From positions 1 to 25,535 of the forward strand of contig VHBV01000002.1 in assembly GCA_016882165.1 (NCBI GenBank): a DNA stretch of 25,535 nt. Reading direction: 5' to 3'. The DNA comes from Candidatus Pelagibacterales bacterium (GTDB lineage Bacteria; Pseudomonadota; Alphaproteobacteria; Rickettsiales; UBA1997). The notes beneath the pieces were generated by a model. It did not search any database and was not told where the DNA came from. It saw nothing but the letters and a program-made list of their open reading frames with translations. The position numbers and the translations under genes were made by a program. Numbering within the stretch: position 1 is the first letter of the stretch; every line of letters begins with the position of its first letter. Below, in pieces: positions 22,926 through 25,535 of the stretch.

Positions 22926-24389
22926 ATGGAACTTACAAAACTTACAATTCGCCAAGTTATTGAAGGCTATAAAACAAAAAGCTTTTCTGCAACAGAAGTA
23001 ACTTCTGCATATATCAAAAATATTGAGCAAAATCGTCATCTGAATGCTTTTATTACTGACTCTTTTGATATCGCATTAGAAAGTGCTAAAAAATCAGATG
23101 AAAATATAGCGGCTTCTAAATTAAGAGATTTAGAAGGTATACCTCTTGGAATTAAAGACTTGTTTTGTACAAAAAATATTCGCACAACTTGTGCCTCTAA
23201 AATGTTGGAAAATTTTGTTCCAACTTATGAATCAACCGTCACTCAAAAGCTTTTAGATGCAGGTTCAATTACTTTGGGCAAGCTGAATATGGATGAGTTT
23301 GCTATGGGGTCTGCAAATACTAATAGTTATTTTGGTCCGGTAATTAATCCTTATAAAAAAGATAATTCTGATGAGAATTTAGTTCCCGGTGGAAGTTCAG
23401 GAGGATCAGCTGCGGCAGTCGCAGCAAACCTTTGCCTTGGCGCTACTGGCTCTGATACAGGTGGATCAATCAGACAACCAGCCTCTTTTACTAACACTGT
23501 TGGAATCAAGCCAACTTATGGTAGATGTTCTCGTTTTGGTATGGTTGCTTTTGCAAGTTCTTTAGATCAAGCAGGAATTTTTGCAAATAATGTTTATGAT
23601 GCAGCTCTTTTACAAAGAGTTATATCTGGTTTTGATAGCAAGGATTCTACTTCTGTTGAAGCTTTTGTTCCACAATTTGAGAAGCTTCTGAACTCTGATG
23701 TTAGAGGCAAAAAAATTGGCATTCCAAAAGAATATTTAGTTGAAGGAATGTCACAAGAAATTATTGATCTATGGAATAAAGGCAAAGAAATTTTAAAAAA
23801 ACGTGGTGCTGAAATCATTGAAATTTCTCTTCCTCATACTTCTTATGCTGGTGCAGTATACTATGTTCTGGCATCGGCAGAATGTTCATCAAATTTAGCA
23901 AGATTTGATGGAGTACGTTATGGATTCAGAGTTGAAGGAGATGGTTTTTCGCTTGATGAAATGTATGAAAAAACTCGTGCTATTGCTTTTGGCGACGAGG
24001 TGAAAAGAAGAATTTTAACAGGAACTTATGTTCTTTCTGCAGGATATTTTGATGCTTATTATAAAAAGGCGCAAAAAGTAAGACGCTTAATTTTGCAAGA
24101 TTTTAAAGAGGCTTTCAAAAAAGTTGATGCAATTTTGACTCCAACAACTCCAAGTGCAGCTTTTTCAATTGCTGAATCTAAAACAATTGGCAATTCTGAT
24201 CCAGTAAAAATGTATTTGAACGATATTTTTACAATTCCTGTCAATTTAGCCGGTGTTCCCGCAATTTCTGTTCCTGTAGGTTTTGATAAAGATAATTTAC
24301 CTTTGGGTTTACAAATAATAGCAAACCATCTTGACGAGCAAACAGCTTTTGATGTTGCTTTAACTTTGGAGGAAGAAAGAGGTTTTTAA
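22926..24389 (+). CDS. gatA: Asp-tRNA(Asn)/Glu-tRNA(Gln) amidotransferase subunit A
   Basis: GatA is the amidase subunit of GatCAB. It frees ammonia from glutamine so that GatB can convert Glu-tRNA(Gln) and Asp-tRNA(Asn) to the correct amide forms. The true start is the ATG at 22926 (487 residues); the longer frame from 22875 adds 17 residues unlike the family. The amidase catalytic triad is visible: lysine in GIPLGIKDLF (about 76-85), cis-serine in PGGSSGGSAAAVA, and the nucleophilic serine in GSDTGGSIRQPA. SLDQAGIFANNV and the C-terminal IPVNLAGVPAISVPVGF are also typical. gatC and gatB are not adjacent, so the complex is encoded at separate sites. Its presence suggests that the cell lacks at least one of GlnRS and AsnRS. 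Confidence 0.97.
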   Translation: MELTKLTIRQVIEGYKTKSFSATEVTSAYIKNIEQNRHLNAFITDSFDIALESAKKSDENIAASKLRDLEGIPLGIKDLFCTKNIRTTCASKMLENFVPTYESTVTQKLLDAGSITLGKLNMDEFAMGSANTNSYFGPVINPYKKDNSDENLVPGGSSGGSAAAVAANLCLGATGSDTGGSIRQPASFTNTVGIKPTYGRCSRFGMVAFASSLDQAGIFANNVYDAALLQRVISGFDSKDSTSVEAFVPQFEKLLNSDVRGKKIGIPKEYLVEGMSQEIIDLWNKGKEILKKRGAEIIEISLPHTSYAGAVYYVLASAECSSNLARFDGVRYGFRVEGDGFSLDEMYEKTRAIAFGDEVKRRILTGTYVLSAGYFDAYYKKAQKVRRLILQDFKEAFKKVDAILTPTTPSAAFSIAESKTIGNSDPVKMYLNDIFTIPVNLAGVPAISVPVGFDKDNLPLGLQIIANHLDEQTAFDVALTLEEERGF

Positions 24390-24648
24390 TTGCAAAGATT
24401 TTTATTAAATCTCAAAAAATGCTATCTGATTACCAGAGTAAATGGTATTTTTTGATATTTTTCTTATTTGTTGATTAACCTTTGTCTAAATAGAAGCCTC
24501 TGAATCCTGCTTTTTTCAATTTGCAAATAAATTTATTGGGATCAAGAGGTTATGCTCCCCAAAAATCCATTAAAATTTAAGAGAGCATTCAAGCAGAATT
24601 TTCAGCTAAATTTTACCTAAATCCAACTCTAAAAATTAGCCTAACTTT
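24390..24648. other. intergenic region with a possible coding remnant
   Basis: This gap separates gatA from the convergent ankyrin gene. On the minus strand, 24475-24552 is a 22-codon open stretch between two stops reading LDPNKFICKLKKAGFRGFYL near its end. It looks protein-like, with K/R and aromatic residues in coding order, but has no start codon. It may be the tail of a vanished gene or chance. There is no convincing terminator: the AGATTT/AAATCT hairpin at 24396-24412 is weak and lacks a T run. Confidence 0.3.
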
Positions 24649-25535
24649 TTACGACCTAGATCTATCATCTAATGCCATATTTAGTGCAACCGCATCTGGA
24701 CTGCGAATAGAATTTGTTCTTGGTGCTAAAATTTGGCTTATGAATTCTTTGATAGGGGAGTCGACCAAATCTTTAATTCCTTCATATTCTGTATTTAGAG
24801 TTTTTGGATCATTAAAAGGAATCAAAGAAAGTTTGCTATTTGAAGGTTCAATAACTCCCTCAGAAGATTGAAGTCCTTCTTTTATTGCTCCGGCAATGTT
24901 CTTCGCAGCTTCATTTTGTGTAAAGTTATTGGTTATGAAATCGACATTTTCTTTGTTTTTGTCAGCAAACATTTCTTCAAACAAAGATTTTCTAGCTAAC
25001 AGCTCAACTTTTTTCTGACCAGCCATGCTAAAATTAAGATCTTTTGCAATGAAAGAGCATATTTGGTTGGCAAAACTAGAAATTTTATTGGCATCCCTAA
25101 ATATCTTTGGCCGATCTCTTGCGATATAAGAAATATCTCGAGGATCAACTCCGTCTATGCAGAGTTTCTTAACAATCTTATCAACTACTTCTAAGTGATC
25201 TTTTCGGGCGGCAATCATTAAAGCGGTGTTGCCATTTGGTTCAGTTTTATTAACATCAATTTTTTTATCTTCTAAAAGTTCCTTAATTACTTCTAAGTGA
25301 CCATTTTGGGCGGCAAACATTAAAGCGGTGTGGCCATTTACGTTAGCTTTATTAACGTCAATGTCTTTATCTTCTAAAAGTTCCTTAATTACTTCTAAGT
25401 GACCATTTTGGGCGGCAAACATTAAAGCGGTGTGGCCATTTACGTTAGCTTTATTAACGTCAATGTCTTTATCTGCTAAAAGTTCCCCATTTTCGTTTTT
25501 ATATGCTAAAAGTTTCTCAACTACTTCTAAGTGAC
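24649..25535 (-). CDS. ankyrin-repeat protein, 5'-partial
   Basis: The frame is open to the right edge; the ATG at 25420-25422 is an internal methionine inside a repeat. The 294 visible residues start with at least four ankyrin repeats of 34 residues. The unit contains NGHTALMFAAQNGHLEVIKE and then LLEDKDIDVNKANV. The first visible repeat (HLEVVEKLLAYKNENGELLADKDIDV) is about ten residues longer than the others. The last repeat has diverged (HLEVVDKIVKKLCIDGVDP). A C-terminal region of about 180 residues has no family I recognise; it is mostly helical in appearance and mixed in charge. Ankyrin proteins in Rickettsiales are often type IV secretion substrates; that is an inference here. No signal peptide can be judged because the N-terminus is outside the window. 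Confidence 0.85.
   Translation of the reverse strand, partial: HLEVVEKLLAYKNENGELLADKDIDVNKANVNGHTALMFAAQNGHLEVIKELLEDKDIDVNKANVNGHTALMFAAQNGHLEVIKELLEDKKIDVNKTEPNGNTALMIAARKDHLEVVDKIVKKLCIDGVDPRDISYIARDRPKIFRDANKISSFANQICSFIAKDLNFSMAGQKKVELLARKSLFEEMFADKNKENVDFITNNFTQNEAAKNIAGAIKEGLQSSEGVIEPSNSKLSLIPFNDPKTLNTEYEGIKDLVDSPIKEFISQILAPRTNSIRSPDAVALNMALDDRSRS
25199..25535 (-). repeat. tandem 102-bp ankyrin-coding repeats
   Basis: The ankyrin units repeat with a 102-bp period (34 codons). The segments 25301-25384 and 25403-25486 are identical at 83 of 84 positions, including synonymous sites. The unit starting near 25199 is more diverged. Such identity indicates recent unit duplication or gene conversion, so copy number may vary between strains. 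Confidence 0.8.

Noticed and set aside
24396..24412. AGATTT/AAATCT hairpin after gatA as a terminator
   Set aside because: Six mostly A-T pairs and no T run on the plus strand.
25199..25535. Direct repeats as a CRISPR array
   Set aside because: The repeats are coding 34-residue ankyrin units with a contiguous 102-bp period and no spacers.

Overview
The window is AT-rich (roughly 30% GC by eye) chromosomal DNA, gene-dense, with short intergenic spaces, no rRNA or tRNA genes and no CRISPR. The protein set points to an alphaproteobacterium of the Rickettsiales or a close relative. The clues are a rickettsial-type VirB2/TrbC pilin, the style of bL28, MlaF and AsmA-like proteins, an ankyrin-repeat protein, operons broken up and shuffled as in reduced genomes, and a short intergenic palindromic repeat resembling those of Rickettsia. 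This assignment rests on recognised protein families, not on a phylogeny. The cell appears less reduced than Rickettsia: it keeps peptidoglycan enzymes (murB, murG, a D-amino-acid transaminase), enolase, ornithine carbamoyltransferase, PanB, an LPS-type glycosyltransferase and a type IV pilin-like protein.

Layout. 1-1512: trmB (cut by the left edge) overlapping murB. 1607-2752: virB2, rpmB (bL28), then a second, frame-broken virB2 copy, closed by a perfect 19-bp hairpin. 3084-4789: ccmG/dsbE and tgt, head to head with 14 bp between start codons. 4790-5162: a gene-free stretch with a palindromic repeat of the 'GTCATTGCGAG' kind. 5163-7397: eno and dat. 7663-9508: a PolB-type 3'-5' exonuclease and a quinone oxidoreductase, divergent. 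15222 down to 9529: a four-gene minus-strand operon murG - RodZ-like HTH membrane protein - giant AsmA-like protein - panB. 15330-16271: argF. 18740 down to 16312: a minus-strand operon dsbA-like - mlaF - a prepilin with a lectin-like passenger. 18841-20731: a family 2 glycosyltransferase and two tandem paralogous lipoproteins. 20746-22857: queA and ubiE head to head, with a small lipoprotein overlapping ubiE. 22926-24389: gatA. 24649 to the right edge: an ankyrin-repeat protein cut by the window.

Most genes serve three themes: the envelope (MurB, MurG, Dat, AsmA-like, MlaF, GT2, lipoproteins, pilins, DsbA, CcmG), translation and tRNA modification (TrmB, Tgt, QueA, GatA, bL28), and core metabolism (Eno, ArgF, PanB, UbiE, Qor). 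The parts least explained by ordinary housekeeping are the duplicated virB2 flanking rpmB, the prepilin with a lectin-like C-terminus in an operon with dsbA and mlaF, the tandem unknown lipoproteins, an extra segment inside MurG, and the ankyrin protein, which could be a type IV secretion substrate. I did not find a clearly new defence or mobile system.
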